This document shows, in pieces, positions 45,001 through 55,740 of a stretch of DNA of 64,000 nucleotides. Position 1 is the first letter of the stretch. Each line of letters starts with the position of its first letter. The position numbers and the translations under genes are program-made. The notes beneath the pieces were generated by a model that was not told the DNA's origin, searched no databases, and was given only the letters and a program-made list of their open reading frames with translations. This stretch comes from Pomphorhynchus laevis (Eukaryota; Acanthocephala; Palaeacanthocephala; Echinorhynchida; Pomphorhynchidae), in the NCBI GenBank assembly GCA_012934845.2, contig WNNJ02000463.1, positions 1 through 64,000 of the forward strand, given 5' to 3'.

Positions 45001-48000
45001 ATTTATCTCCTCACGATCTCGCCTTTCTTTTCGACTCTGAACTCACATCCACTCTCGATATTCTCTTGCCCTTCATCTCACACACACCGTCGCTTGAACC
45101 GTGCCCCATGGTTTGACATCCAATGCCTACTATCAAAGCGTCGACTCCGCCATTCTTTTCGAGTCTATCACCGCTCTCTCAGACGTGATTTCCGCTCGAT
45201 CACTCCGTATTTCCGTGATTCCTATCTTGCTCTTCGCCGATCTCATCTCAACCTACTACGTACCAAATGCAACTCCTTCTGGCAGCGTAAAATCATCACT
45301 TAATTCAACTCTAAGACTCTCTGGCATACTTTTAACTTAATCCTTGCTCGCTCCTCGTCGCCGTGAAACATCAATGACAATGATTATTCGTCATCTCTCC
45401 AGACTAAAGTATCCACGTTGCTCTCTCACACCCCGGTCTCCATCCTATCCCACTCTGCCCAGTCTAATCTCATCCTTCCGGAACTCTTTCATCTTCTCCC
45501 AGTCTCACCTACAGAAGTATCATCTGTCCTAATGTCCTTGCCCAACAAAACCTCACCTGCCGATCCCCTGCCTACTCAAATATTAAAATCTATATGCTCA
45601 TCGATATCCCCATTTCTCACAACTTTGTTTAAGTCGTCCATTCGCAGTCGTATCTTCCCTTCACACTGGAAATCCGCAATCGTTCGGCCCGTCTTAAGAA
45701 ACAATCGCTCGACCCCTCCCTTCCTTCTAGCTATCGCCCCATTTCACTACTCCCTACTCTTTCTAAGCTCTTAGAACGCCTCATCTTAATACAAATCAAC
45801 GCTTATCTCTCCTCATCCAATCTGTACCCTCCTTTCCAATCCGCTTTCCGCTCTAATCACTCGACAGAAACGCATGCATAAAAGTGTACAGCGACTTACT
45901 AATTTCTCGAGACAAGGCTCTATATAGTGTTCTCATCTCCCTCGACCTCTCCTCCGCATTCGACATTGTCGACCACTCCGTCCTCCTTTCTCGCTTTCGT
46001 TATGATTACGGCTTTTCTTCCTCCTCCGTAGCATGGTTCGCCTCATATCTATCCGACCGTTCCTTTCGCGTCTGTTCTAATTCATCATCCTCCCGTCCCA
46101 TCCCTATTTTTGCGGGGTCCCACAAGGTTCAGTCCTAGGTCCCCTGCTTTTCTCTCTTCTGCTTGGCGATATATCTCCGTTTATCAAACCTTACTCCTTT
46201 AAGGTCATGCAATACGCCGATGACATTCTTATCTATGCTCATGCACCCGCACATCGAATACACGATATCGGCATTTCTGCCTCGAACTGTCTTTCTTCTA
46301 TCTACTAACGTCTCTCCAATCTCCATCTCGTTCTAAACCCCGAAAAGTCCAAAATAATGTGGATCCTCCCCCGTAAACCAAACATATCTCCTCCCACTGT
46401 ATATTTTGCCTCATCGATCATCCCCATAGTCCACAATCTCACTTTCTTAGGCTTCCATTTCGATGATCACCTTTCCCTTAAACCCTTCGTCCGTGACAAG
46501 GTCCGCTCATCTAATTTAATTCCCCGTGACATGCGCCGTATCTGCCCCCTTATCGACTTCCGTTCTTGTATGTCTCTTTTTCATCGCTTCTTTTCCCTAA
46601 AATCGATTACTGCCTTAGCCTTTTCGCCAATTCTCCAAAATCCATCATCCTACCCCTACAACGAATAATCAACACCGCCGTTCGAGTGCTCTTTCGTCTC
46701 CGTCGCTTAGACCACACATCCACATATTTTGCCCAACTCTCCTGGCCCACCATCCACATCCGCATCAAACTCCGCCTTATTCTCGTTACCTTTCGTCTCA
46801 TCGCTGTCGGCTCCCCATCGTTCATCAACCTTCCTTTCTTAGACGATACTCGCCCCATCTCGCTATCGATTCGTTCCTGTCATACCCTCTTACTCCACGT
46901 TCCTAATTACTCCAACAACTACGGTCTCCGATCCTTCCTCGTCGCCGCCTCACTCGCCTGGAATCAACTCCCTCTCGACGTCCGCCGCGCCCCCTCCTTT
47001 ATCACATTCAAACACCTCCTCCGTTCACACCTTCTCGACACCTGATTCACAGTCTTGTTTTGTTGTGGTCATGTAAGCGTGCGCTGGCACGCATTTGCCA
47101 CGTTAAAATAAATCCTTTTTTACATATACTGTGACATGCCATCTAATGCAGTCATTAGTAACAAATTCCTATGATCAGTGAAAGTTATGTAATATGGCAA
47201 ACTAAGTAATTTTATTTGTAATTGAGTTGTGCAGCTAATGTAAGAAATTAACCGAAAACTGATTCGTTTTGTTTTATACTAACTTATATCAACAATACAA
47301 ATGGTAAGAATTCATTTTAAATGTCGCCAATTCATTTATTTACATTGTATTTACTTAATTGCATTTAATTGTAATTTAATTAAATTAAATGTAATTTTAT
47401 TAAATTATTATTTTTTACCTAATTCCACTGTAAACTTAAACTACAATAATGTTATTTATTGCAGATTATTATAATTAATCTATATATATTTCATATATAA
47501 CCCGGAATATTATATGTTATACTAAAATATTATAATATTTATTATATATTTATTATTTGTTATAATATTATATGTTATATAAACTCTGGTTGTGACTTTT
47601 ATATGAGTACATATTCTAATATGTTTTGTTAACAATAAGTCAGAAACCAACAGAAAAACATATTTGCTGATGGTTTCTGATTTCTTGTGAACAAATGATG
47701 TTGCTTAATAGACTGAACTTTGATTCACGACTTTAATATATATTATATATTATAAAAACTTCGGCTGAGACTCTCACAGGTTCAAGCATGTGTTATATTC
47801 AATTTATAAATACTTATATATATTCCTAAAATATTTTTATAGTTACTTTTTTGTATTAATTGATTTAAATCAATTGATTTTTAGTTACAAGTAATTTACA
47901 TTTCGTTATTAAAATAATGGAATCGCTTATAGTATACCCGAAACAATTAGCGCCATTGCAAGCATATACTCATGAAAGTTTATTAAGCCATCACTATTTG

Positions 48001-50405
48001 CATCAAAGGCGTTGAATACTGCTTTACAAAATTCGGTAGGATTTCCTTTCGGTGATATTACTTTGTAAGTTTCCTCTAGTTTTCTTCTTGTCAAATATCC
48101 GTCCGGACAATCTTTTATAAATCCATTGTAGTATTTTTGAATCTTAATTATAATTTAACTGTTGACTAACGACGTTAATTATAATACAAAAATAATGTGT
48201 GCTATAATACAAAACATTATAATAATGTATCATTAGATAATTAGATTTATTATTAAACTTATTAAATTAGTATATTAGATTTAATATTAAATTTATTATT
48301 ATATTTAATATTAAATCTATTAAATTAATATATTAGATTTAATATTAAGTAGTTTTTTTTTCAAAATTATTTAAAAAAAAACAAAATTATAAAATTTATC
48401 TACAATATTTAAATACTATTATTAAATTGCGATTAATGTTAAATGTAATAAATATTAAATAATATTTAATTAATAAATATTGATTATTAAATAACATTTA
48501 ATATGTAATGTGTATTAAACATTTAATATTATGTAACTTATATGCATATAACTTGAGCATTCAAATTGCTAATGAAAATTCAAATTGATAAAATATCATT
48601 CATTGAATGTTAAGTGAAATAATTAATAATTAATTAATAATTAATATAATAATATATAACTTTAAAATAATCAATAATTAATAACTTTAAAATCGATAAT
48701 AATCTAAATTCTGTATATAAAAATAGCATTCAAATCGCTAATGTAATAGTGACTGATAATCTCTCGATTGGATTAGAGAAGTAAGCTGCCTAATCATAGG
48801 GTGCGTTCTCGATACCATAATATAATTTGATCTACAAGTTTCAAATTGCCTACATTTTTGTGCTGGACAGAGATGCGGTATTGAATTTACGGTACACTCA
48901 ATTATACCATCATTCTCCAGCAATGATAATCAATGTATATTTCAACTCGACGCCAAAAACGCATTTAACCAAATAAATAGAAGACTTGCTTAATGAATGC
49001 AGATAATGTATGTCCATCCTTGACTACAATTTTACACAACGTTTACTCAACCCCAACGAAACAATACTATCAGATGAAAGATTCACTCAACGTATCATCT
49101 ACCCATGATTGCCTTCGCAACGGCTTCCTTACATTTGATTTATACTCTGATGGAGCATGTGCCGACTGATTTTCATCGGTGGTACGCTGACGATTCTAAC
49201 TTAGTTGAAACTGCTAAATTAAGGAAAATGTAAATTACTTGCTCATCCACAAATGGTAGAACACGCGACGCTAATATTCCGTAATTCTCAAGTAAAAATG
49301 GTGTCAAATGGAACTGAGATCTTAGGAACTTAAATTGGAGATCAATTATTCGAAACTAATTCAGTAATAGATAAAGTTGTTAAATCAAAGAAGAACCGCA
49401 GCTGCAGAACGTTCCCGAATCGTCACTCTTCGACAAACTTTCTACGACAAGTAACCCTAACGCCATATCAGATGTTGAATGTTATGGCTTATATAAAGAT
49501 AGAACGGAGCGGTGTTTATTGGACGAATGTGTGTTCAATCACTCGCTCCCAGCTACTTCTTAAAATTGCAAGAAGCTAGCTTTCTATATCATGAACAGAG
49601 AAAGATAGCAAAATACGGTAATCGAATTGACTATATATAGAGAGAGCAAAGTTTCATCCTCTTATATTTACTGTGAATGATGGGTGCAGTACGAACACAA
49701 GGAATTTAATTAAATACCGCCGTCTAAACAATACTTCGAACGTATTTGAAAAGTTTGATGCAAAATTGGCCTCAAACTTGCGAAGGTCAGTTCAATGTGT
49801 ATTCGAGCATCAAGTAAAGAATGTAATTTGACGTGATTTGATTTAAACTTTCAATTATTCACTTTTACTAAATATATTGTAGTCTTTAAAAAATAATAAT
49901 TATATATAGTTATTACAGGAACGAAGAAGAAAATATCCTTTATTTGATAAAAAAATCTATATTTCGATAGCTCCTGCTATCATCATCAGGATTACAAAAG
50001 AAATGTTTCACAGCATTGTTTTGAGTGAAACATTTCTTTTGTAATCTTGTGGGTTTTGTATTTATTAATAATTATATAATTAATTGTTATTATTAATTTC
50101 AATAATTAATTGTTTAATTTACATTTTATTACTTAAGTGGGTTTAGTAGTTATTAATAATTATATAATTAATTGTTATTATTAATTTCAATAATTAATTG
50201 TTTAATTTACATTTTATTACTTAAATAAAAATTAATAAAATCTTAATTATCTAAATTTATCACTAGAAATAAAGATTGTCGAAATTATCTATTTCGAGTA
50301 TATACAAACCTGTTTATCAGTGAAATTGGTATTTCTCTTAACATCTTCGATTACTTCATCTGTAAGAACATGTGATCCATGCTTTTTAGACTTGGTACTA
50401 CCCAT
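41758..50405 (-). CDS. Neuronal calcium sensor family protein (NCS-1/hippocalcin-like), 3 exons
   Basis: Small EF-hand calcium switch that is normally membrane-anchored through an N-myristoyl group and regulates channels, receptors or PI4-kinase in neurons. Coding exons on the minus strand: 50310-50405, 47938-48142, 41758-42038 (582 nt, 193 aa, the usual length). All junctions are GT/AG and in frame. N-terminus MGSTKSKK fits the myristoylation consensus. EF1 is the usual degenerate form (CPDG), EF2 DANSDGLINFHE, EF3 DIDKNGFLSLKE, EF4 DTSKDNQISLEE (Asn in place of the central Gly). Divergence does not let me choose between frequenin, neurocalcin and hippocalcin. A whole L2/CR1-like LINE lies antisense in intron 2. 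Confidence 0.92.
42416..42530. repeat. Dispersed 110-bp repeat D, copy 1 (NCS intron 2)
   Basis: GC-richer block with CTCCGTGACAAGCCAGCCGT; a sister copy lies at 50,893-50,990 in the same orientation. About 80% identity over the block and then loss of similarity, so it is a short element or the end of a longer one. Family unknown. Confidence 0.75.
42871..43412. repeat. Left direct-repeat flank of LINE copy 2
   Basis: Two blocks here recur on the other side of the LINE: one with AACTACAATAATGTTATTTA (42,895 and 47,440) and one of about 120 bp with AACCCGGAATATTATATGTT (43,301 and 47,496). The second block ends exactly where the LINE begins. Confidence 0.8.
43417..44157 (+). pseudogene. LINE ORF1, 5'-truncated but open
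   Basis: 246 codons without interruption, corresponding to the central and C-terminal parts of ORF1. It is Pro/Ser-rich at first, then an Arg/Lys-rich domain (RFASRDRCVIVANITPS, IFPDRAPSEIAQIS) that may be the RRM-like nucleic-acid-binding part, ending PKIR. The zinc-binding head seen in copy 1 is absent because the element is truncated at 43,413. The stop is at 44,155, 20 bases before ORF2. Confidence 0.75.
44175..47045 (+). pseudogene. LINE ORF2 (endonuclease-reverse transcriptase), few breaks
   Basis: The endonuclease is open for 313 codons: LLNTRSILNK, TESWHSDSDD, YRPGSSALT, GDFNIRLDRP and SDHFLITLDL. RT blocks: MSLPNKTSPADPLPTQ, SLDLSSAFDIVDHSVL (motif A, 45,940), a GVPQGSVLG-type box near 46,110-46,140, MQYADDILIYAHA near 46,207 (catalytic YADD intact), then MWILPRKP, FLGFHFDDHL and a 159-codon C-terminal block to the stop at 47,043. 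About four or five frameshifts separate these parts, so it is inactive. Confidence 0.85.
47131..47937. repeat. Right direct-repeat flank of LINE copy 2 and spacer
   Basis: 47,411-47,613 repeats the two blocks found before the LINE. A weaker third relative (ACTTCGGCTGAGACTCTCAC) lies at about 47,756-47,780. The remainder is AT-rich intron. Confidence 0.7.
47938..48142 (-). CDS. NCS gene exon 2: EF1 and EF2
   Basis: Acceptor TAATTAAG, then YYNGFIKDCPDGYLT (frequenin WYKGFIKDCPSGQL), NPTEFCKAVFNAFD and the EF2 loop. It ends one base into an Asp codon at donor GTATAC. 205 nt. Confidence 0.92.
48143..48730. other. NCS intron 1, AT-rich part
   Basis: Very AT-rich with TTAAATT/AATATTAAA near-repeats. 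Nothing recognised. Confidence 0.6.
48950..49820 (+). mobile_element. Badly decayed RLE-type LINE remnant in NCS intron 1
   Basis: A reading around 49,250-49,380 gives MVEHATLIFRNSQVKMV and NGTEILGT, then IGDQLFETNSVIDKVV, the same post-RT block as KTDGIRLLRS-RVGTEAYM in the 12.2 kb element. Near 49,650 FHPLIFTVNDGCS resembles the endonuclease block FTPLIFSTCGG. Many breaks. The block has higher GC than its flanks. Confidence 0.5.
49930..50046. mobile_element. Foldback/hairpin element with CUGAUGA-GAAA motif
   Basis: 21-bp perfect arms (GATTACAAAAGAAATGTTTC and complement, 49,990-50,010 and 50,026-50,046). Directly outside the left arm, on the minus strand, is CTGATGAT, the stem GATAGC-AGGA-GCTATC and GAAATATAG. 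Confidence 0.8.
50047..50222. repeat. 88-bp tandem duplication
   Basis: Two adjacent units, each with GTGGGTTTTGTA or GTGGGTTTAGTA followed by an otherwise near-identical AT-rich block ending ATTTTATTACTTAA. High identity implies a recent duplication. Confidence 0.9.
50310..50405 (-). CDS. NCS gene exon 1: start and myristoylation signal
   Basis: 32 codons from ATG at 50,405: MGSTKSKK, then VLTDEVIEDVKRNTNFTDKQ, which aligns with frequenin PEVVEELTRKTYFTEKE. Donor GTTTGT. Upstream the sequence TTATTTTAG ends 9 bases before the ATG, so an acceptor site directly precedes the start. Confidence 0.88.
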
Positions 50406-50892
50406 TAAACTTGCTAAAATAACATTTTATTTATTATATTATAAGCAATGCTGTATTTATGCTGTGCACTTAAAGAATGTAAATTAAAAATCTATATATG
50501 GAGTTGAAAAATACATTCCACTACAGGAATGTAAAATGGCAACTTTTAAGTGTTTTTCTGTCCCGGAATGATATAAGTAAAACATATATTTTAATATTAT
50601 AATATGTTTAGTTGCCTAGCTTAACTGCTAAACAGCTAAGAGTTATAGGCATTTTCCATTAATTAAAAGAAAAAATATTGTTATAAAATTAACAAAAGCA
50701 TTCATTTGTAAATTTGTTCACGATTAAAATGTTGTAGATTTTGAAATTTTAATCAAATAACAAAATCAATTTGTTCTTAAATTTACACAAATCACTTCAG
50801 TCTACTGAGTCTGTATTTTGTACAATACATATCAATGTAAGAAATAAATATTTTAAATTAAAATAATTTGATCTTCCGATTTTCTAACTCTG

Positions 50893-50990
50893 CCCCGTGC
50901 TGAGAAAGCAGGAGGGTTGACGATATACTCCGTGACAAGCCAGCCGTAAAAACCGTCGAATCAACATTATGAAATGCTGCCTTAATAAAC
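50893..50990. repeat. Dispersed 110-bp repeat D, copy 2
   Basis: Sister of the block at 42,416-42,530 (shares CTCCGTGACAAGCCAGCCGT). It lies about 490 bases upstream of the NCS start codon. It runs into another GC-richer tract to about 51,080 that has no counterpart in copy 1. Confidence 0.75.
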
Positions 50991-51397
50991 TTCGCGAAAG
51001 GTGATTACAATGGTACGCCCACGTTCTAGGCGAACGACATAACGAAGCGGAAAAAAGCTGAAAAAAGATCTTCGGATTTTCTAATGAGAAAATCTAGTGT
51101 GATAGCAATAGCTAGCGATTGCTGCACATTATCTGGTATTTTAAAGTCTTTTATATTTTAAAGTGTAAACATTTTTGGATGCAAGTTTCTTCTTTTTAAA
51201 GTTAAGAAATAAGATTTTTTTTTCAAATTTAATTAAAAATTATCAGAAAAAGAAAAGATTTTATAGTCCTTAACGAAATAGATGAAAATCAGAATTAAAT
51301 AACACTAATACATCTGAATTTAGAACTAAAGATATAAGAGCTATAAAATCTTAAATAAAATCTGTAAATTTTCTTTAAAATCTTATTATTAATAATA

Positions 51398-51436
51398 ATG
51401 TCGTACTAGTACAAAAACTTTGTACTAGTACGACAT
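51398..51436. repeat. Perfect 18-bp inverted repeat, 3-nt loop
   Basis: ATGTCGTACTAGTACAAA and its exact complement flank AAC. The arm itself contains the palindrome GTACTAGTAC. Confidence 0.9.
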
Positions 51437-51612
51437 ATTAGCAGAAAAGCAAAGTCCACTGGTTAATAATGACATGTCAGTAGAATAAATCAAATCATTT
51501 GACTTTTTGGTTCCTTTTTGTATTATATAAATAAATTAAAAAATATTTTTTATTATTTTTAAGATTTTCAGACGTTTATAATTGAATATAATATGTTTAT
51601 AATGTTTATAAT

Positions 51613-52446
51613 TGAATAATAATATGTTGCATGGGTGTTTACAATCAGTCATTTTTAAAAAATGAAATGAACTGACAATGTTATAATAAAAGAGAGCGGT
51701 TTAAGTTCGTATTTGATTAGTAATTATTTTTTTACTATCTAATAATTTAACATTTGTTAGAGATTCATTTACTTATTACATCGCATTTTCTTTATCAGCG
51801 AGTAAATTTGATATTTGCAAACTAATAGATTATAAAACTTTATACGTTTCTTCGAAATTTAAACAAAACCGATTCCTTTATGAATCTCATGTGCAGTAAA
51901 GTGTACATTAGTGCACTTGAGATTTAAAATATCGATTACATGCTGGTTCATCAATGTCAAAGAAAAATTGAATGCATATGGACGATGCACATGAACTTAT
52001 TTCAACTGTAACTTTACAAATAAAATAAATTGTTTTGCTATCTATCATGTCAGTTTATTAAAAATTGAACATTAGGTGTATCACATTTTATTAAAAATGT
52101 AAATTAAAATAGTGAACAAAAATTGTATGTTCAATTATATGATAAATTATAAAATTATGCTTTAATTCTCTTAGTTCCACAAACAAATATAATTTGAAAT
52201 TTTTTAATAAATAATAAAAAAATTCGATATTGTAAATAGAACCCTTCGAGATAATACTATAAAATCTTTATTATTTAAAAATACAATAAATCAAACTGAA
52301 TAAACAAATTAAAACTGAATGTTGCATGGGTGTTTTAAACTTACAATCAGTCATTTTTAAAAAATGAAATGAACTGACAATGTTATAATAAAAGAGAGCG
52401 GTTTAAGTTCGTATTTGATTAGTAATTATTTTTTTACTATCTAATA
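51613..52446. repeat. Pair of near-identical 125-bp direct repeats, 700 bp apart
   Basis: 51,613-51,742 and 52,319-52,445 share a block from ATGTTGCATGGGTGTT to TTTTTTACTATCTAAT with only a small indel. The 575-bp segment between them is AT-rich and non-coding. This could be a small non-autonomous element with terminal direct repeats or a segmental duplication. Confidence 0.8.
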
Positions 52447-52774
52447 TTGGGACTCAATAGCAACAAATAGTGCAGTCTGTTTCGCGTAGTACGCTTAATT
52501 ATTAATCAGGAATTAGATAGCATTCATGATGGTTCATTTAAAAATTAATTTAATCTAAATATGTCGTTTCATTTAATTTAATGAGTTAAAACATGTTCAG
52601 TTAACAAATTAGTTTATTTTTTGAAATTAAAGCAATATATTGACATAATCATGGAAACGGAAGGTGCTCGGGGTCAATGTTAAATGATCAAAATTGAAAT
52701 GGCAAGACGCCCCGCATGAGTCAGACTCCTACACTACTTTTAAATTATACTAGTTTATACATTAATATTAAGGG

Positions 52775-53012
52775 TTATGAATCTTAATGGTATTGAGATG
52801 GTAAAATAATATTATCAAGAAAATGAGAGATTTTCGTGGGCATTTTTCTGTTTGTATGATGTGGCGGCCACGAAAGGAATCGACAAAACGATACCAGGTA
52901 CCGTTTCGGTCCTCCTCTGCATACAGTAGTGGGAGGTATCTGGCACTGATGAGTCAAAATATTGCCACATCATACAAACAAAATAATATTATTTCAATAC
53001 TATTGAGATATT
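52775..53012. mobile_element. Foldback MITE
   Basis: Inner arms GTTTGTATGATGTGGC (52,850) and its exact complement (52,964), with outer partial arms containing AAAATAATATTAT on both sides. The centre is GC-richer and has no coding match. Confidence 0.75.
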
Positions 53013-54000
53013 AAAATTATAGGAGAAAAATGTGAATTTAAAATATCACACAAAAAATCAAATATACTGAATATCACTGAATATTAAAATTAACATACGA
53101 ACGATTCTGTTCTGCCTTCATTTAAATAATACCTTTATTTTAAAGCGCTTTAGTAAAAGCGCTTTAATAACTCGATTTATTTTTTAAATCATTCGAGTTT
53201 ATCGCTGCTAACATTTTATATCAAATGCATTTAATTCCAAGATAAATTAAATATTATTTCGGTTATCTATAATATGTTTGAATAAATTAATTAAATAAAA
53301 TACAAGTATTATCATGCTTAGCATGCGAAACGGAATATTTGGAATTTCAAATTGTATTCATTCGAATACTGTTTATATAAACCTTATTATTCAGTGAGGG
53401 CAATCTAGTCAATTGAGAATAACCGATCATTGTATAATTGACAGCTTATTGGACCAACTTTTTCGTTCATAATATTAATGTTCTCCCAAAATTTCGCATT
53501 CCGATATTTCGAATTTATGATCTTTCAATAAAATTAATTTTTTATCCAAAAAATAACTCGGCTGAGGGCCCTAATTCAAAGTTAAATCGCCAAATAAAGA
53601 AAAATAGCCAAATCTCTTTATATATTTAAAAAGATACCACAAGATAACTGCATTAAGCTTTCTAGACTTCCTCACGGTGGAGAGCCAATAAAGAAAAATA
53701 ATACACATTGAACAGGATCTGAACGATTGTGGCTGCAACATAGAGAAGGACGTTTTGATATAATTTATCTTTTAAAATAATTGAAAAATTCTATTAAATT
53801 AAATGTTTGATTTCTATTTTATAAAGAAAGCTATACCTACGATAATATTGGATATTAATATTATAGTTATATTAATATATTAATATTAATTATATTAATA
53901 TATTAAAATATATTATTAATATTATTTAAAATTATAATATTAGATATTTCAATTATATATATAATTTTCATTTCCTTTTTTAAATTTAAGGACTAAAAAA
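53013..54000. other. AT-rich stretch with one short palindrome
   Basis: TAAAGCGCTTT is followed by an inverted copy at 53,141-53,166. Nothing else is recognised. Confidence 0.5.
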
Positions 54001-54600
54001 TAAATTGATTATAAATTGATTATTTACTCATATTGGATTATTTATTAGTGGAGAGAGTGAAGTAAAATGTTTATTTAATCGAATTTTCAATAGCCTACTG
54101 TTATCATCTTCAGGAGTAAATGTTTCAAAATATTTTTACAATTCAAGTATTTGCAATAATTATTTGAGCGACTTTGCAGGTTAAAACATTAACCTGCAAT
54201 AACCTGTATATATAGATTTAGTATTGGCTTGCCAACTAATCTTTCATCTTAGAATTTATATGATTTTGTCAACAAATAGCTACCTTAGACTATATGGCTC
54301 TATAATAAGAATTGCTGATGATGTTCTATAGTTTATAAGTTGTATTATAAATTGATTGTTCACTCATATTGCATTATCTATTAGTGGAGAGAGTGAAGTA
54401 AAATGTTTATTTTGTCGAATTTTGAATAGCCTACTGCTATCATCGTCAGAAGTAAATGTTACAAAACAATCAAACAGTCTCAACAGATTTTTTTGTAACA
54501 TTTACACCTGAAGATGATAGCAGTAGGCTATTGAAAATTCAATTAAATAGATATTTTATTTCACTCTCTCCACTAATAAATGAAAAATAAATGATAAATT
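54001..54600. mobile_element. Foldback MITE (54,345-54,600) plus a solo arm (54,001-54,130)
   Basis: The arm, about 110 bp, starts near TTAGTGGAGAGAGTGAAGT and ends with AATAGCCTACTG-TATCATC. It is present twice in direct and once in inverted orientation (54,485-54,590). Each arm carries the motif CTGAAGAT, stem GATAGC/GCTATT, GAAAATTC. Confidence 0.85.
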
Positions 54601-55195
54601 CGAAATATCCGAAATTCAAAATATCGGTACAGAATCCGAAATATTATGAAAAGCAACTTTGATACACTAAATTGTGGATACATTATCAAGATTTCGCTAA
54701 CTGTATATATTATTTATCATAACTTACAATGTAAAAACTAAGCATTCGCTATCATGTATGCTTAATTAGTACCATTATGGCAGAGTGATTTATGCTATGG
54801 AGATGAATTGTATTGCCCTGGCAAGTTTATGAATCCGATGTAGCAGTTTAATTGTCAATTTTAGAAACTTTCTTAATTATCCAGAGAGTGATACAAATTC
54901 TGTGTCGAAAATTTAAAAATTTGAATTACTGTATTAGTATATTAATTAAAAATGAAACCATTAATCGACGAATTATCAATTTAGATTTGTGCATTTGCGC
55001 TTGTTTGTCGTTACTTATATTTATTCACATAAGTATATTCACTGGATGCATAAACTAAATTATATTCAAAGGATATATTCATTAAAAATATTGATTGCAA
55101 TTAAAAACTGTTCATCGAAAACGATTATATATAAATAACTAATTGATATGTAACTTACTGCTTAGATAAGCTGTCTTAACTAACAATAACTAATT

Positions 55196-55335
55196 CTAAT
55201 TGAAGGAATCGGGAAGATTCAAACAGCATAAACTAATGCTGTTTCGACTTTTGAGTCGCATCAGTATGGGGCTAATACACAACTGGATTGAAGTGCAACA
55301 CCCCTAGACAAATCAATAACTTATTCTAGTACACA
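55196..55335 (-). repeat. Hammerhead-bearing repeat, solo arm (R-HH copy 1)
   Basis: Shares GAAGGAATCGGGAAGA through GGATTGAAGTACAACA-like sequence with the left arm of the foldback at 55.5 kb, in the same orientation, about 304 bp away. On the minus strand it holds a hammerhead-like core with CUGAUGC in place of CUGAUGA. Confidence 0.8.
55219..55266 (-). ncRNA. Hammerhead-like sequence, one core change
   Basis: Same fold as the 55,523 copy, with A to C at the last base of CUGAUGA; stem II GACU/AGUC and stem III are kept. Confidence 0.5.
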
Positions 55336-55522
55336 TCCATGTACTAGAAATTAACACAGGTGAGAGTATTCATCACAAATAATTCACTTACCAGGACTTA
55401 ACACATGATTTAAACGCACTTTTATCGAGCGCATACACAAAGCTCCATCATTGCTGGTAGTAATTAAACAGATGACCTACTTTGCCGCCAATTTATATTC
55501 TGATTGAAGGAATCGGGAAGAC

Positions 55523-55569
55523 TCAAACAGCATAAACTAATGCTGTTTCGACTTTTGAGTCTCATCAGT
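55523..55569 (-). ncRNA. Hammerhead-like ribozyme, type I order
   Basis: Minus strand: CUGAUGA, stem II GACU-CAAA-AGUC, GAAA, stem III hairpin CAGCAU/AUGCUG, then UU as candidate cleavage site. All core bases fit. Stem I pairing across the ends is weak in this reading, so activity is uncertain. Confidence 0.6.
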
Positions 55570-55740
55570 ATGGGGCTGATGCACAGTTGGATTGAAGTAC
55601 AACATCCCTAGACAGTTCAATAACTTATTCTAGTGTTAGTTCTTCTAGTGTTAATTCCTAGTACATGGATGTGTATTTGAATGACTTATTGAGCTCTCTA
55701 GGGGTGCTGCACTGCCATCCAATTGTGCATCAGCCCAATA

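Larger units (their letters stand above)
43413..47130 (+). mobile_element. L2/CR1-like LINE, copy 2 (best preserved), in NCS intron 2
   Basis: Same subfamily as copy 1, with around 95% identity over long stretches, but lacking the ORF1 zinc head. ORF1 (43,417-44,157) and ORF2 (44,175 onward) are followed by a 3' UTR with hairpin GCGUGC/GCACGC at 47,077-47,092 and an AATAAAT tail. It is antisense to the host gene, and the high identity with copy 1 suggests both are fairly young. The RT is nearly complete. Confidence 0.9.

Noticed and set aside
48738-48923. 61-codon minus-strand frame (ECTVNSIPHLCPAQKC) with ordinary amino-acid composition
   Set aside because: It looks more protein-like than chance, but it is short, in an intron next to decayed LINE sequence, and I could not link it to a family or to splice sites.
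52850-52979. CTGATGAGTC and GAAAGG within an inverted repeat, considered as a hammerhead
   Set aside because: The two core parts are in the wrong order and stem II cannot form on either strand; it is only a foldback.
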